Source of the DNA: Elephas maximus indicus
Lineage: Eukaryota > Chordata > Mammalia > Proboscidea > Elephantidae
NCBI RefSeq assembly: GCF_024166365.1
Contig: NC_064838.1
Location: 76,462,001-76,526,000 of the forward strand
Reading direction: 5' to 3'
Length of the DNA: 64,000 nt
Part shown: piece after piece, positions 1-12,661 of the stretch
How positions within the stretch are numbered: position 1 is the stretch's first letter
How the letters are laid out: every line of letters begins with the position of its first letter
Translations under genes and position numbers: made by a program
Notes under the pieces: model-generated
What the model saw: the letters and a program-made list of their open reading frames with translations, nothing else
Database searches by the model: none
Told to the model about the DNA's origin: nothing

Positions 1-866
1 TTTCGTGACCATTTTGTCAGCTTCTAAGCTCCTCTACCCTCCCATCTCCCCTCCAGGCAGGAGATGCCAACGTAGTCTCAAGTGTCCACCTGAACCAAGT
101 AGCTCACGCCTCACCAGCATCCCTCTCCAACCCATTGTCCAGTCCAATCCCTGTCTGATGAGTTGGCTTCGGGGATGGTTCCTGTCCTGGGCCAACAGAA
201 GGTCTGGGGGCCATGATCACCGGGGTTCTTCTAGTCTCAGTCTGACCATTAAGTCTGGTCTTTTTATGAGAATTTGGGGTCTGCATCCCACTGATCTCCT
301 GCTCCCTCAGGGGTTCTCTGTTGTGTTCCCTATCAGGGCAGTCATCAGTTGTAGCCAGGCATCATCTAGTTCTCCTGGTCTCAGGACGATGTAGTCTCTG
401 GTTCATGTAGCTCTTTCTGTCTCTTGGGCTCGTTTTTATCTTGTGTCCTTGGTGTTCTTCATTCTCCTTTGATCCAGGTGGGTTGAGACTCATCGATGCA
501 TCTTAGATGGCCACTTGCTAGCATTTAAGACCCCAGATGCCACTCTTCAAAGTGGGATGCAGAATGCTTTCTTAATACATTTTCTTATGCCAACTGACTT
601 AGATGTCCCCTGAAACCATGGTTCCCAAACCCCTGCCACTGCTTCACTGACCTTCGAAGCATACAGTTTATTCAGGAAACTGCTTTGCTTTCGTTTAGTC
701 CGTTTGTGCTGACCTCCAATGTGTTTAGTGTTATCCTTGCCTTCACCTAAAGTAGTTCTTGTCTACTATCTATTTAGTAAATACACCTCTCCCACCCTCC
801 CTTCCTCCCGCCTCTCTTAACCACAAAAGAGTGTGTTCTTTTCAATTTAAACTATTTCTCAAAATC

Positions 867-3800
867 TTATAATAGTGGTCTTATATAATATTTGTCCTTT
901 TGCAAGTGACTAATTTCACTCATCATAATGCCTTCCATGTTTCTTCATGTTATGAAATGTTTCACAGATTCCTCACTGTTCTTTATCGATAGGTAGTATT
1001 CTACTGTGTGAATATACCATAATTTATTTATCCATTCATCCGTTGATGGGCACCTTGGTTGGTTCCATCTTTTTTGCTATTTTAAACAGTGCTGCAATAA
1101 ACATGGGTATTCATATATATGCATTTGTGTAAAGGCTCTTATTTCTCTAGGATATATTCTGAGGAGTGGGATTGCTGGGTCATATGGTAGTTCTATTTCT
1201 AGCTTTTTAAGGAAGCACCAAATTGATTTCCAAAGTGGTTGTACCATTTAACATTCCCACCAGCAGTGTAGAAGTGTTCCAATCTCTCCACAGCCTCTCC
1301 AACATTTATTATTTTGTGTTTTTTGGATTAATGCCAACCTTGTTGGAGTGAGATGGAATCTCATTGTGGTTTTAATTTGCATTTCTCTAATGGCTAATGA
1401 TCGAGAGCATTTCCTCATATATCTGTTAGCCCCCTGAATGTCTTCTTTAGTGAAGGGACTGTTTATATCCTTTGCCCATTTTTTAATTGGATTGTTTCTC
1501 TTTTTGTGGTTGACTTTAGCAGAGTCATGTAGATTTTAGAGATCAGGCACTGGTCGGAGATGTCACAGCTGAAAATTTTTTCCCAGTCTGTAGGTGGTCT
1601 TTTTACTCTTTTGGTGAAGTCTTTAGATGAGCATAGGTGTTTGTTTTTTAGGAGCTCCCAATTATCTGGTTTCTCTTCATCATTTTTGGTAATGTTTTGT
1701 ATTCTGTTTATGCCATGAATTAGGGCTCCTAACATTGTCCCTATTTTTTCTTCCATGATCTTTATCATTTTAGATTTTATGTTTAGGTCTTTGATCCATT
1801 TGGAGGTAGTTTTTGTGCATGGTGTGAGGTATGGTTCCTGTTTCATTTTTTTGCAGATGGATATCCACTGGGCCTTTGTCAAATATCAGCTGCTCATATG
1901 TGGATGGATTTATATCTGGATTCTCAATTCTGTTCCACTGGTCTATGAGTCTGTTGTACCACTACCAGGCTGTTTTGACTACTGTGGAGGTATAATAGGT
2001 TCTAAAATCAGGTAGAGTGAGTCCTCCCACTTTGTTCTTCTTTTTTAGTAATGCTTTACTTATACGGGGCTTCTTTACCTTCCATATGAAGTTGGTGATT
2101 TGTTTCTCCATCACCTTAAAAAATGTCGTTGGAATTTGGATCGGAAGTGCATTGTATGTATAGATGGCTTTTGGTAGAATAGACATTTTTACATTGTTAA
2201 GTCTTCCTATCCATGAGCAAGGTATGTTTTTCCACTATGTATGCCACTTTTGGTTTCTTGCAGTAGTAACTTGTAGTTTTCTTTGTATAGGTCTTTTACA
2301 TCTTTGGTAAGATTTATTCCTAAGTATTTTATCTTCTTGGGGGCTACTGTGAATGGTATTGATTTGGTGATTTCCTCTTCGGTGTTCTTTTTGTTGATGT
2401 AGAGGAATCTGATTTTTGTATGTGATCTTGTAACCTGATACTCTGCTGAACTCTTCTATTAGTTTCAGTAGTTTCCTTGAGGATTTCTTAGGCTTTTCTG
2501 TGTATAAAATCACATCGTCTGCAAATAGAGATAATTTTACTTCTTCCTTGCCAATCTGGATGCCCTTTATTTCTTTGTCTAGCCTAATTGCTCTGGCTAA
2601 GACCTCCAGCACAATGTTGAATAAGAGTGGTAATAAAGGGCATCCTTATCTGGTTCCCATTCTCAAGGGAAATGCTTTCAGGCTCTCTCCATTTAGGATG
2701 ATGTTGGCTGTTGGCTTTGTATAAATGCCCTTTATTACGTTGAGGAATTTTCCTTCAGTTCCTATTTTGCTGAGAGTTTTTACCATGAATGGGTGTTGGA
2801 CTTTGTCAAATGCCTTTTCTGCATCAATTGATAAAATCATGTGGTTCCTGGTCTTTTATTTATGTGGTGGATTACATTTATTTGTTTTTCTAATATTGAA
2901 CAATCCTTTGATACCTGTTATAAATCTGACTTGGTCATGGTGGATTATTTATTTGATATGTTGTTGAATTCTATTGGCATTTTTTTTAAGAATTTTGTTG
3001 AGGATTTTTGCATCTATTTTCATGAGGGATATAGATCTGTAATTTTCTTTTTTTGTGCTGTGTTCAGCTGGTTTTGGTATCAGGGTTATGCTGGCTTCAT
3101 ATGAGTTAGGTAGTATTCCATCCTTTTCTGTGCTTTTGAATACCTTCAGTAGTAGTGGTGTTAACTCTTCTCTGAAAGTTTAGCAGAACTCTGCACTGAA
3201 GCCGTGAGAGCCAGGGTTTTTTTTGTTGTTGTTGCTGGGAGTTTTTTGATTTCCTTTTCAATCTCTTTTTTGTTATGGGTCTGTTTAGATCTACTTCTAT
3301 TTGTGTTAGTTTAGGTAGGTAGTGTGTTTCTAGGAATTCATCCATTTCTTCCAGGTTTTCAAATTTGTTTGAGTATAGTTTTTCATAGTAATCTGATATG
3401 ATTCTTATAATTTCAGTTAGGTCTCTTGTGATATGACCCATCTCATTTCTTATTGGGGTTATTTGTTTCTTTTCCTGTATTTCTTTAGTCAATCTAGCCA
3501 ATGGTTAATCAGTTCTGTTAATTTTTTCAAAGAACCAGCTTTTGGCCTCATTAACTCTTTCAATTGTTTTTCTGTTCTCTAATTCATTTAATTCTGCTCT
3601 AATTTTTATTATTTGTTTTTTTCTGGTGCCTGACAGTTTCTTTTGTTGCTCTCTTTCTATTTGTATAAGTTGTAGGGACAGTTCTTTGATTTTGGCTCTT
3701 TCTTCTTTATGTATGTGTGCCCTTATTGATATAAATTGACCTCTGAACACTGCTTTCACTGTGTCCCAAAGGTTTTGAAAGGAAGCATTTTCAGTCTTGT

Positions 3801-4643
3801 TGAATTCTATGAATTTCTTTATTCCCTCCTTAATATCTTCTATAACCCAGTCTTTTTTGAGCAGGGTATTGTTCAGTTTCCAAGTATTTGATTTCTTTTC
3901 CCTGGTTTTTCTGTTATTGATTTCTACTTTTACAACCTTATGGTCCGAGAAGATGCTTTGTAATATTTTGATGTTTTGGATTCTGCAAAGGTTTGTTTTA
4001 TGACATAACATGTGACCTATTTGACAGAATTTTCCATGTGCACTAGAAAAGAAAGTATACTTTGCATCTGTTGGGTGGAGTGTTCTGTATAAGTCTATGA
4101 GGTCAAGATGGTTGATTGTAGCAAGTAGATCTTCCCTGTCTCTGTTGAGCTTCTTACTGGTTGTCCTATCCTTCACTGAAAATGGTGTGTTGAAATCTCC
4201 TACTATAATTGTGAAGGTGTCTATCTCACTTTTCAGTTCTGTTAAAGTTTGTTTTATGAATCTTGCAGCCCTATGATTGGGTGCATAAATATTTAATATG
4301 GTTATATCTTCCTGGTAAATTGTCCCTTTAATCATTATGTAGTGTCCTTCTTTATCCTTTGTGGTGGATTTAACTTTAAAGTTTATTCTGTCAGAAATTA
4401 ATATTGCCATTCCTGCTCTTTTTTGATTGTTGTTTGCTTGGTATATATATTTTTTTCCATCCTTTGAGTTTTAGTGTATTTGTGTCTCTAAGTCTAAGGT
4501 TTGTGTTATAGGCAGCATATACGCATATCGTGTTTTTTGTTTTTTTTTTTTATCCAGTCTGCGACTCTCTGTTTTCTTATTGGTGAAATTAGGCCATTTA
4601 CGTTCTGCATTAGCGTAGATAAGTATGGGTTTAGTGCTGCCAT
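867..4643 (-). pseudogene. L1 ORF2 (endonuclease-reverse transcriptase), broken
   Basis: ORF2 encodes the L1 endonuclease and reverse transcriptase that nick target DNA and copy L1 RNA into it. The endonuclease part is open over 4410-3505 and shows the VGDFN and SDHK motifs. The reverse transcriptase is recognised by [15 protein letters not shown] near 2840-2790 and by FADDVILY near 2500. The C-terminal part follows in separate frames at 2186-1962 and 1882-1463, and the frame ends at the stop near 867. The coding frame changes several times, so no full protein can be made. The start at 4643 is placed by alignment to the second copy, where the same context 'ATGRCAGCACTAA' begins ORF2. Confidence 0.9.
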
Positions 4644-4879
4644 TTTGATGCCTTTTTTTCTGTGTTGTTGACAATTTCATTTTTGCACTTACTTTTTTGT
4701 GCTGAGAAGTTTTTCTTTGTAGATTGTGTGTTTTTCCTTTTCATAGGAGTTGAATTTATTTTTGCTGAGTCATTATGTTTATCCTGGTTTTTATTTTGAA
4801 GTATAGAATTGTTAGACATCTTTGTGGCTACCTTAATATTTCCCCCTATTTGACTAAGTAAAAACCTAACTTGTATCAC
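4631..4879 (-). other. Open frame in the L1 spacer between ORF1 and ORF2 (copy 1)
   Basis: An uninterrupted 82-codon frame lies directly upstream of ORF2 and runs a few codons past its start. It is rich in Lys, Asn and Ser. It aligns without any insertion or deletion over about 79 residues to the equivalent frame in the second L1 (12942-12658), at roughly two thirds identity by eye, although both elements have frameshifts in ORF1 and ORF2. In this copy the shared stop codon has become TGG, so the frame ends 12 bases into ORF2. No known domain is recognised. It may simply be conserved untranslated spacer that happens to be open. Confidence 0.4.
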
Positions 4880-5005
4880 CCTATATCACCTTGGTTTCCT
4901 CTCCGTATATAAGATCTATGCCTCCGATATTTAGTCCCTGTTTTTATTATTGTTCTCTTTTACATAATGACATCAATGATTCCCTGCTTTGAGCAATTTT
5001 TATTT

Positions 5006-6122
5006 TTAATTAATCTTATTTTGTTTTTGCGATTTCCCTGTCTGAGTTGATATCAGGATGTTTTGTTCTGTGACCTTGTGTTGTGTTGACATCTGATAGT
5101 ATTGATTTTCTGACCAAAGAATTTCCTTTAGTAATTCTTGTAGTTTTGATTTGGTTCTTGCAAATTCTCTAAGCTTCTGTTTATGTGTAAATGCCTTAAT
5201 TTTACCTTCATATTTGAGAGAGAGCTTTTCTGGGTATATGATTCTTGGCTGGCACTTTTTCTCCTTCAGTGCTCTATATATATCATCCCATTGCCTTCTT
5301 GCCTGCATGGTTTCTGCCAAGGAGTCTGAACTTATTCTTATTGATTTTCCTTTGTATGTGACTTTTCATTTATGCCTGACTGCTTTTAAAATTTTCTCTT
5401 TATCTTTGGTTTTGGCAAGTTTGATAATATGTCTCAATGATTTTCTTTTGGAATCTATCTTGTATGGGGTTTGATGAGCATCTTGGATAGATATCCTTTC
5501 ATCTTTCACGATGCCAGGGAAGTTTTCTGCCAACAGATCTTCAACTATTCTCTCTGTATTTTCTGTTATCTCCCCAGTTCTGGAACTCCAATCACAAGCA
5601 AGCTATTCTTCTTGACAGAGTCCCACATAATTCTTAGGGTTTCTTCCTTTTTAAAAAAAAAATTCTTTTATCTGTTTTTTCTTCAAATATATTTGTATCA
5701 CTTGCCTTATCCTCCTTCTCCCCCACTCTGCATTCCAATTGCTCGATTCTGCTCCTCTGACTTCCTGCTGAGTTGTCTAATTCTGTAATTTTAATGTTTT
5801 GAATTTCTGAATGCTGTCTCTCTATGGATTCTTGCAGCTTCTTAAATTTTTCATTGTGTTCTTGAATAATCTTTTTGATTACTTCCACTCCTTTATCAGT
5901 GTGTTCGTTGGCTTTTTCTGTAGATTGCCTTATTTCATTTCTGAGGTCATCCCTGATGTCTTGAAGCATTCTGTATATTAGTTTTTTATATTCTACATCT
6001 GGCAATTCCAGAAATGTATCTTCATTTGGGAAAGATTTTGATTCTTTGATTTGGGGATTTGTAGAAGCAATCATGGTCTTCTTCTTTATGTGATTTGACA
6101 TCGACTGCTGTCTCTGAGCCAT
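5006..6122 (-). pseudogene. L1 ORF1 (RNA-binding chaperone), broken
   Basis: ORF1 makes the trimeric RNA-binding protein that packages L1 RNA. The N-terminal and coiled-coil part is open from the ATG at 6122 to about 5634, rich in Glu, Lys and Gln with heptad-like spacing. The C-terminal domain is open in another frame at 5320-5006, with the TMQARRQWDDIYRALKEK and QPRIIYP blocks typical of L1 ORF1p. The middle RNA-binding region is split by frameshifts, including a changed homopolymer run near 5650. The start is chosen because the same Met-Ala-x-Arg-x-x opening is seen in the other two L1 copies of this window. Confidence 0.88.
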
Positions 6123-7700
6123 CTACTAGATATTGTAATGTTTTCTTTTATATTTGCTCACTGAGTCTTCTTGTTTTGTTTTGTTACAATACACCTAGAT
6201 GGGCTTCTAGATTGTGCTATCTTGATTGCTGTAGCTTTTGAATCACTTACGTCCTGTTACCAGCTGGTCTGAGCTCTTACCAAGTATATAAGCCTATGAG
6301 TCCATTCACTATTCTTGAATAGAATCAGCTCAGGTGTCCTGATAATGAGTCACCTAGTGTGTGGTGTAGGCTCTTACCTATTAACTTAGAGGAGTAATGG
6401 TGATGGTTGTATGTGCCAGTTTCTGGTAGCAGCAGGGGGTCACACTCTGAGGAGGGCAGGATCCTGACAGCCTTCCCCCAAGTGTCAGTGAAGTAGGAGT
6501 GGCTCTATTCTCTAGAGTGCACTGCTCGGTGGGCTCTACAGCTGTACCTTAGGTGTCCAATGCATGTACCTCTATAGATTGGTAGGTGTTGCTATCTTCA
6601 GACCCCTTTAGCAGGTGTCTGGGTGATGTGGGTGAAGCCTCAGCCCTCAGTTCCCTGGTGTAGATCAGTGAGGGCTCAGTTTAATAGGTAGAGAGGTATC
6701 TGATCTCCAAAACTTGCCTTTCCACTGTTTAGCTAAAACAATTACAGTCAGATCTCTATCAGAATTGCCTTTGCATTATAATAGCCACCTGGTTCTCTGT
6801 AGGGAGGAAAGCCAAAGGCTGTGAGTCTCTTATGCCTGGATGGAGTTGGTTCTGTATTCCAGTTTAGAGAAGTCAGGAAAGGATTTTTCCATTGATTGTT
6901 AAATGCTGCTTTTCTCAGACCAGAAGAATAGGTTAAAAAAGAAAGAAGTAGGAGAAAAAAAAAATAACCCAGCAGTGCACTTCACTCTCTGGCCCAGGGA
7001 ATTCCAAGGTTAATGAAGCTGGCTGGGAGAGGGAGGGGAGGGATTAGATAGATAGGAGAGAGTAGTGCAGCAAGATAGACAAAGTTACTTATCTTGTTTG
7101 GTGAGGATTGTTTTTTCTGAGATTCCAGAGGGTTGTGTAGCTTGTGTGCACTGGCTGGATCACCATTGAGACTGCCCCAGAGGGTTAGTGCTGAGTCCTG
7201 TGCTTGCGCCATCTCTGGAAGCCGCAATTGGCTCCTCCACACTTAGTTCAAAGCCCAGTGCCAAGGCTTCCTGTCTGGGATGCTGCGCTCCAGGCTCCAG
7301 AAACAGCCGCTGCTTCTCCGTGGATTTCATTTGCCTGTCGACCACACCGGTGTGCAGCCTGCATGCACTGACTGGGTCCCCTCCAAGGTTGGTCCTGGGG
7401 TTAAGCCTGCGTCCATGCTTGTCCCATCTCAGTAAGCCACAATCAGCCCCACCACCCTGGCACCAGGGAACCACAAGGGCTCAAGGCTGTGGCGTGGCAC
7501 ACCGGTTCCGGAAGGTGTTGCTGCTTCAGCATTTGGCTTTTGGCTCCACTACCACTTAGGTCAACTCCTTAGTTCTGTATTTGATGGTCAAGGTTCGTAG
7601 ATTGTCCTGTATGTAATCGAGTCACTTGTTTTTTCAAAGTCTTTGTTGGAAGAAGGATAAGTGGAAGCTTCTACCTAGGCAGCCATCTTGGTCCCACCCA
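6123..7700 (-). promoter_or_regulatory. L1 5' UTR / internal promoter region (copy 1)
   Basis: About 1.6 kb precede ORF1. The outer part holds two similar blocks about 216 bp apart. One carries 'gtgcactggctgg' near 7147 and the other 'tgcactgactggg' near 7363, each followed by matching segments ending in 'cttg..ccatctc'. This is a short tandem-unit structure in the 5' UTR. By analogy with other L1s this region should have carried an internal RNA polymerase II promoter. No specific factor site is claimed. It also gives long chance open frames, which are not genes. Confidence 0.6.
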
Positions 7701-7762
7701 GTATTTTTTTTTTTTTAATGAGAATGTTTTAAATCCCACAGAGCACCATAAAAAAAAAAAAA

Positions 7763-7845
7763 TTCCTTGGAGTCTATTTCAACTCATAGAGGCCTTATAG
7801 AACAGAGTAAAACTGCCCCACAAGGTTTCCAAGGCTGTAAACCTT
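7763..7845 (-). repeat. AfroSINE, 3' half, split by L1 copy 2
   Basis: The segment reads as the 3' half of a minus-strand AfroSINE (A-rich tail, then 'caactcatagaggcc', 'acagagtaaaactgcccca', 'ggtttccaaggctgtaa'). It stops at the L1 insertion point, and the rest of the same SINE resumes at 15181. The intact SINE at 57328-57485 shows the two halves joined in the same order. Confidence 0.85.
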
Positions 7846-8850
7846 TTTTTTTTTAATAACTTTTATTAAGCTTCAAGTGAACGTTTACAAATCCAATCAG
7901 TCTGTCACATATAAGTTTACATACATCTCACTCCCTACTCCCACTTGCTCTCCCCCTCTTGAGTCAGCCCTTTCAGTCTCTCCTTTCTTGACAATTTTGC
8001 CGGCTTCCCTCTCTCTCTATCCTCCCATCCCCCCTCCAGACAAGAGTTGTCAACACAATCTCAAGTGTCCACCTGATATAATTAGCTCACTCTTCATCAG
8101 CATCTCTCTCCCACCCGCTGACCAGTCCCTTTCATTTCTGATGAGTTGTCTTCGGGGATGGTTCCTGTCCTGTGTCAACAGAAGGTCTGGGGAGCATGGC
8201 CACCGGGATTCCTCCAGTCTCAGTCAGACCATTAAGTTTGGTCTTTTTATGAGAATTTGGGGTCTGTATCCCACTGATCTCCTGCTCCCTCAGGGGTCCT
8301 CTGTTGTGCTCCCTGTCAGGGCAGTCATCGATTGTGGCCAGGCACCAACTAGTTCTTCTGGTCTCAGGATGATGTAGGTCTCTGGTTCTTGTGGTCCTTT
8401 CTGTCTCTTGGGCTCTTAGTTGTCGTGTGGCCTTGGTGTTCTTCATTTTCCTTTGCTCCAGGTGGGTTGAGACCAATTGATGCATCTTAGATGGCCGCTT
8501 GTTAGCATTTAAGACCCCAGACGCCACATTTCAAAGTGGGATGCAGAATGATTTCATAACAGAATTATTTTGCCAATTGACTTAGAAGTCCCCGCAAACC
8601 ATGTTCCCCAGACCCCCGCGCTTGCTCCGCTGACCTTTGAAGCATTCATTTTATTCCAGAAACTTCTTTGCTTTTGGTCCAGTCCAATTGAGCTGACCTT
8701 CCATGTATTGAGTGTTGTCTTTCCCTTCACCCAAAGCAGTTCTTATCTACTGATTAATCCATAAAAAAAACCCTCTCCCACCCTCCCTCCCTCCCCGCCT
8801 CGTAACCACAAAAGTATGTGTTCTTCTCTGGTTTACTATTTCTCAAGATC
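7846..8850 (-). other. Long L1 3' UTR with open frames on both strands
   Basis: About 1 kb follows the ORF2 stop, longer than I would expect from familiar L1s. On the antisense (plus) strand a 166-codon frame is open at 7877-8377. On the sense strand a 131-codon frame is open at 8527-8132. Both have counterparts in the 3' UTR of L1 copy 1 (5-394 plus, 286-104 minus) and in the truncated tail at 24083-24892. The shared residues include SGLFMRIWGL (antisense) and HKKTRLNGLTET (sense). Nothing resembles a known domain. These are recorded as observed open frames, not as genes. Confidence 0.45.
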
Positions 8851-11800
8851 TTATAATAGTGGTCTTATACAATATTTGTCCTTTTGCCTCTGACTCATTT
8901 CGCTCAGCATAATGCCTTCCAGGTTCCTCCATGTTATGAAATGTTTCAGAGATTCGTCACTGTTCTTCATCGATGCGTAGTATTCCATTGTGTGAATATA
9001 CCACAATTTATTTACACATTCATCCGTTGATGGACACCTTGGTTGCTTCCAACTTTTTGCTATTGTAAACAGAGCTGCAATAAACATGGGTGTGCATATA
9101 TCTGTTTGTATGAAGGCTCTTGTATCTCTAGGGTATATTCCTAGGAGTGGGATTTCTGGGTTGTATGGTAGCTCTATTTCTAACTGTTTAAGATAACGCC
9201 AGATAGATTTCCAAAGTGGTTGTACCATTTTACATTCCCACCAGCAGTGTATGAGAGTTCCAATCTCTCCGCAGCCTCTCCAACATTTATTATTTTGTGT
9301 TTTTTGGATTAATGCCAGTCTAGTTGGTGTGAGATGGAATCTCATCGTAGTTTTAATTTGCATTACTCTAATGGCTAATGATCAAGAGCATTTTCTCATG
9401 TATCTGTTGGCTGCCTGAATATCTTCTTTAGTGAAATGTGTGTTCATATCCTTTGCCCACTTCTTGATTGGGTTGTTTGTCTTTTTGTGGTTGAGTTTTG
9501 ACAGAATCATGTAGATTTTAGAGATCAGGCGCTGGTCGGAGATGTCATAGCTGAAAATTCTTTCCCAATCTGTAGGTGGTCTTTTTACTCTTTTGGAGAA
9601 GTCTTTAGATGAGCATAGGTGTTTGATTTTTAGGAGCTCCCAGTTACCTGGTTTATCTTTGTCATTTTTGGTAATGTTTTGTATTCTATTTGTGCCTTGT
9701 ATTAGGGCTCCTAACGTTGTCCCTATTTTTTCTTCCATGATCTTTATCGTTTTAGTCTTTATGTTTAGGTCTTTGATCCACTTGGAGTTGGTTTTTGTGC
9801 ATGGTGTGAGGTATGGGTCCTGTTTCATTTTTTTGCAAATGGATATCCAGTTATGCCAGCACCATTTGTTAAAAAGGCTATCTTTTCCCCAGTTAATTGA
9901 CACTGGTCCTTTGTCAAATATCAGCTGCTCATACGTGGATGGATCTATGTCTGGGTTCTCAATTCTGTTCCATTGGTCTATGTGTCTGTTGTTGTACCCA
10001 TACCAGGCTGTTTTGACTACTGTGGCTGTATAATAGGTTCTCAAGTCAGGTAAGGTGAGGCCTCCCACTTTCTTCTTCTTTTTCAGTAGTGCTTTGCTTA
10101 TCCGGGGCTTCTTTCCCTTCCATATGAAATTGGTGATTTGTTTCTCTATTCCCTTAAAATATGACATTGGAATTTGGATCGGAGGTGCGTTAAATGTATG
10201 GATGGCTTTTGGTAGAATAGACATTTTTACTATATTAAGTCTTCCTATCCATGAGCAAGGTATATTTTTCCACTTAAGTATGTCCTTTTGAATTTCTTGT
10301 AGTAGAGCTTTGTAGTTTTCTTTGTATAGGTCTTTTACATCCTTGGTAAGATTTATTCCTAAGTATCTTATCTTCTTGGGGGCTACTGTGAATGCTATTG
10401 ATTTGGTTATTTCCTCTTCGGTGTTCTTTTTGTTGATGTAGAGGAATCCAAGTGATTTTTGTGTGTTTATTTTATAACCTGAGACTCTGCCAAACTCTTC
10501 TATTAGTTTCAGTAGTTTTCTGGAGGATTCCTTAGGGTTTTCTGTGTATAAGATCATGTCATCTGCAAATAGTGATAACTTTACTTCTTCCTTGCCAATC
10601 CAGATACCTTTTATTTCTTTGTCTAGCCTAATTGCCCTGGCTAAGACTTCCAACACGATGTTGAATAAGAGCGGTGATAAAGGGCATCTTTGTCTGGTTC
10701 CCGTTCTCAAGGGAAATGCTTTCAGGTTCTCTCCATTTAGAGTGATATTGGCTGTTGGCTTTGCATAGATGCCCTTTATTATGTTGAGGAATTTTCCTTC
10801 AATTTCTATTTTGGTAAGAGTTTTTATCATGAATGGGTGTTGGACTTTGTCAAATGCCTTTTCTGCATCAATTGATAAGATCATGTGGTTTTTGTCTTTT
10901 GTTTTATTTATGTGATGGATTACATTAATGGTTTTTCTGATATTAAACCAGCCTTGCATACCTGGTATAAATCCCACTTGATCAGGGTGAATTATTTTTT
11001 TGATATGTTGTTGGATTCTATTGGCTAGAATTTTGTTGAGGATTTTTGCATCAATGTTCATGAGGGATACAGGTCTATAATTTTCTTTTTTTGTATTGTC
11101 TTTACCTGGTTTTGGTATCAGGGAGATGGTGGCTTCATAGAATGAGTTGGGTAGTATTCCGTCATTTTCTATGCTTTGGAATACCTTTAGTAGTAGTGGT
11201 GTTAACTCTTCTCTGAAAGTTTGGTACAACTCTGCAGTGAAGCCGTCCGGGCCAGGGCTTTTTTTTGTTGGGAGTTTTTTGATTACCGTTTCAATCTCTT
11301 TTTTTGTTATGGGCCTGTTTAGTTGTTCTACTTCTGATTGTGTTAGTTTAGGTAGATAGTGTTTTTCCAGGAATTCATCCATTTCTTCTAGGTTTTCAAA
11401 TTTGTTAGAGTATAATTTTTCATAATAATCTGAAATGATTCTTTTAATTTCATTTTGTTCTGTTGTGATGCAGTCCTTCTCATTTCTTATTCGGGTTATT
11501 TGTTTCCTTTCCTGTATTTCTTTAGTCAGTCTAAATGGTTCATCAATTTTGTTAATTTTTTCAAAGAACCAGCTTTTGGCTTTGTTAATTCTTTCAATTG
11601 TTTTTCTGTTCTCTAATTCATTTAGTTCAGCTCTAATTTTTATTATTTGTTTTCTTCTGGTACTTGATGGATTCTTTTGTTGCTCAGTTTCTATTTGTTC
11701 AAGTTGTAGGGACAGTTCTCTGATTTTGGCTCTTTCTTCTTTTTGTATGTGTGCATTTATTGATATAAATTGGCCTCTGAGCACTGCTTTTGCTGTGTCC

Positions 11801-12661
11801 CAGAGGTTTTGATAGGAAGTATTTTCATTCTCGTTGCTTTCTATGAATTTCCTTATTCCCTCCTTGATGTCTTCTATAACCCAGTCTTTTTTCAGGAGGG
11901 TATTGTTCATTTTCCAAGTATTTGATTTCTTTTCCCTCGTTTTTCTGTTATTGATCTCTAGTTTTATTGCCTTGTGGTCTGAGAAGATGCCTTGTAATAT
12001 TTCGATGTTTTGGACTCTGCAAAGGTTTGTTTTATGACCTAATATGTGGTCTATTCTAGAGAATGTTCCATGTGCGCTAGAAAAAAAAGTATATTTTGCA
12101 GCAGTTGGGTGGAGAGTTCTGTACAAGTCAATGAGGTCAAGTTGGTTGTTGTAATTAGATCTCCCGTGTCTCTGTTGAGCTTCTTACTGGATGTCCTGTC
12201 GTTCTTCGAAAGTGGTGCGTTGAAGTCTCCTACTATAATTGTGGAGGTATCTATCTCGCTTTTCAATTCTGTTAAAATTTGATTTATGTATCTTGCAGCC
12301 CTGTCATTGGGTGCATTATTATATTTAATATGGTTATGTCTTCCTGATCAATTGTCCCTTTTATCATTATATAGTGTCCTTCTTTATCCTTTGTGGTGGA
12401 TTTAAGTCTAAAGTCTATTTTGTCAGAAATTAATAATGCTACTCCTCTTCTTTTTTGCTTATTGTTTGCTTGATATACTTTTTTCCATCCTTTGAGTTTT
12501 AGTTTGTTTGTGTCTCTAAGACTAAGGTGTGTCTCTTGTAGGTAGCATATAGATGGATCGTGTTTCTTTATCCAGTCTGTGACTCTCTGTCTCTTTATTG
12601 GTGCATTTAGTCCATTTACATTCAGGATAATTATAGATAAATAAGTGTTTAGTGCTGTCAT
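8851..12661 (-). pseudogene. L1 ORF2 (endonuclease-reverse transcriptase), three lesions
   Basis: This is the ORF2 polyprotein, about 1270 codons. The endonuclease domain begins at the ATG at 12661, with LQETHL near residue 45 and VGDFNAPL in a second frame (12266-12051). The reverse transcriptase follows with [15 protein letters not shown], the catalytic FADDMILY (about 10570-10546) and a Cys-rich C-terminus ([18 protein letters not shown]). Lesions against copy 1 are a 2-base gain near 12315, a 4-base loss near 12155 and one TGA at 9384-9382. The TGA stands where copy 1 reads CGA, so it is probably a decayed CpG. One 914-codon frame (12126-9382) covers the rest of the endonuclease, the reverse transcriptase and beyond. 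Confidence 0.93.

Larger units (their letters stand above)
1..7700 (-). mobile_element. LINE-1 element, nearly full length (L1 copy 1), 3' end cut by window edge
   Basis: Read on the minus strand, this is a whole L1 in order: 5' UTR (7700-6123), ORF1 (6122-5006), a long inter-ORF spacer, ORF2 (4643-867), then a 3' UTR running off the left edge. The 5' end near 7700 carries the typical L1 start, with an 'ccaagatggc'-type box on the minus strand. Comparison with the second copy (base 1 matches about 7985) suggests only about 140 bases of the 3' end are missing. ORF1 and ORF2 are broken by several frameshifts and stops, so the copy is dead. It is older than its neighbour, being more broken. Clear L1; the subfamily cannot be named without a library. 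Confidence 0.95.

Noticed and set aside
7160-7559. Frames of 104 and 123 codons on opposite strands
   Set aside because: Both lie in the L1 5' UTR tandem blocks. No similarity between copies supports coding.
9593-12282. Plus-strand hydrophobic frames across the L1 ORF2 region (up to 146 codons)
   Set aside because: They are the antisense of the A-rich ORF2 coding strand. Lys/Asn codons read backwards give Phe/Leu/Ser-rich frames that look like membrane proteins.
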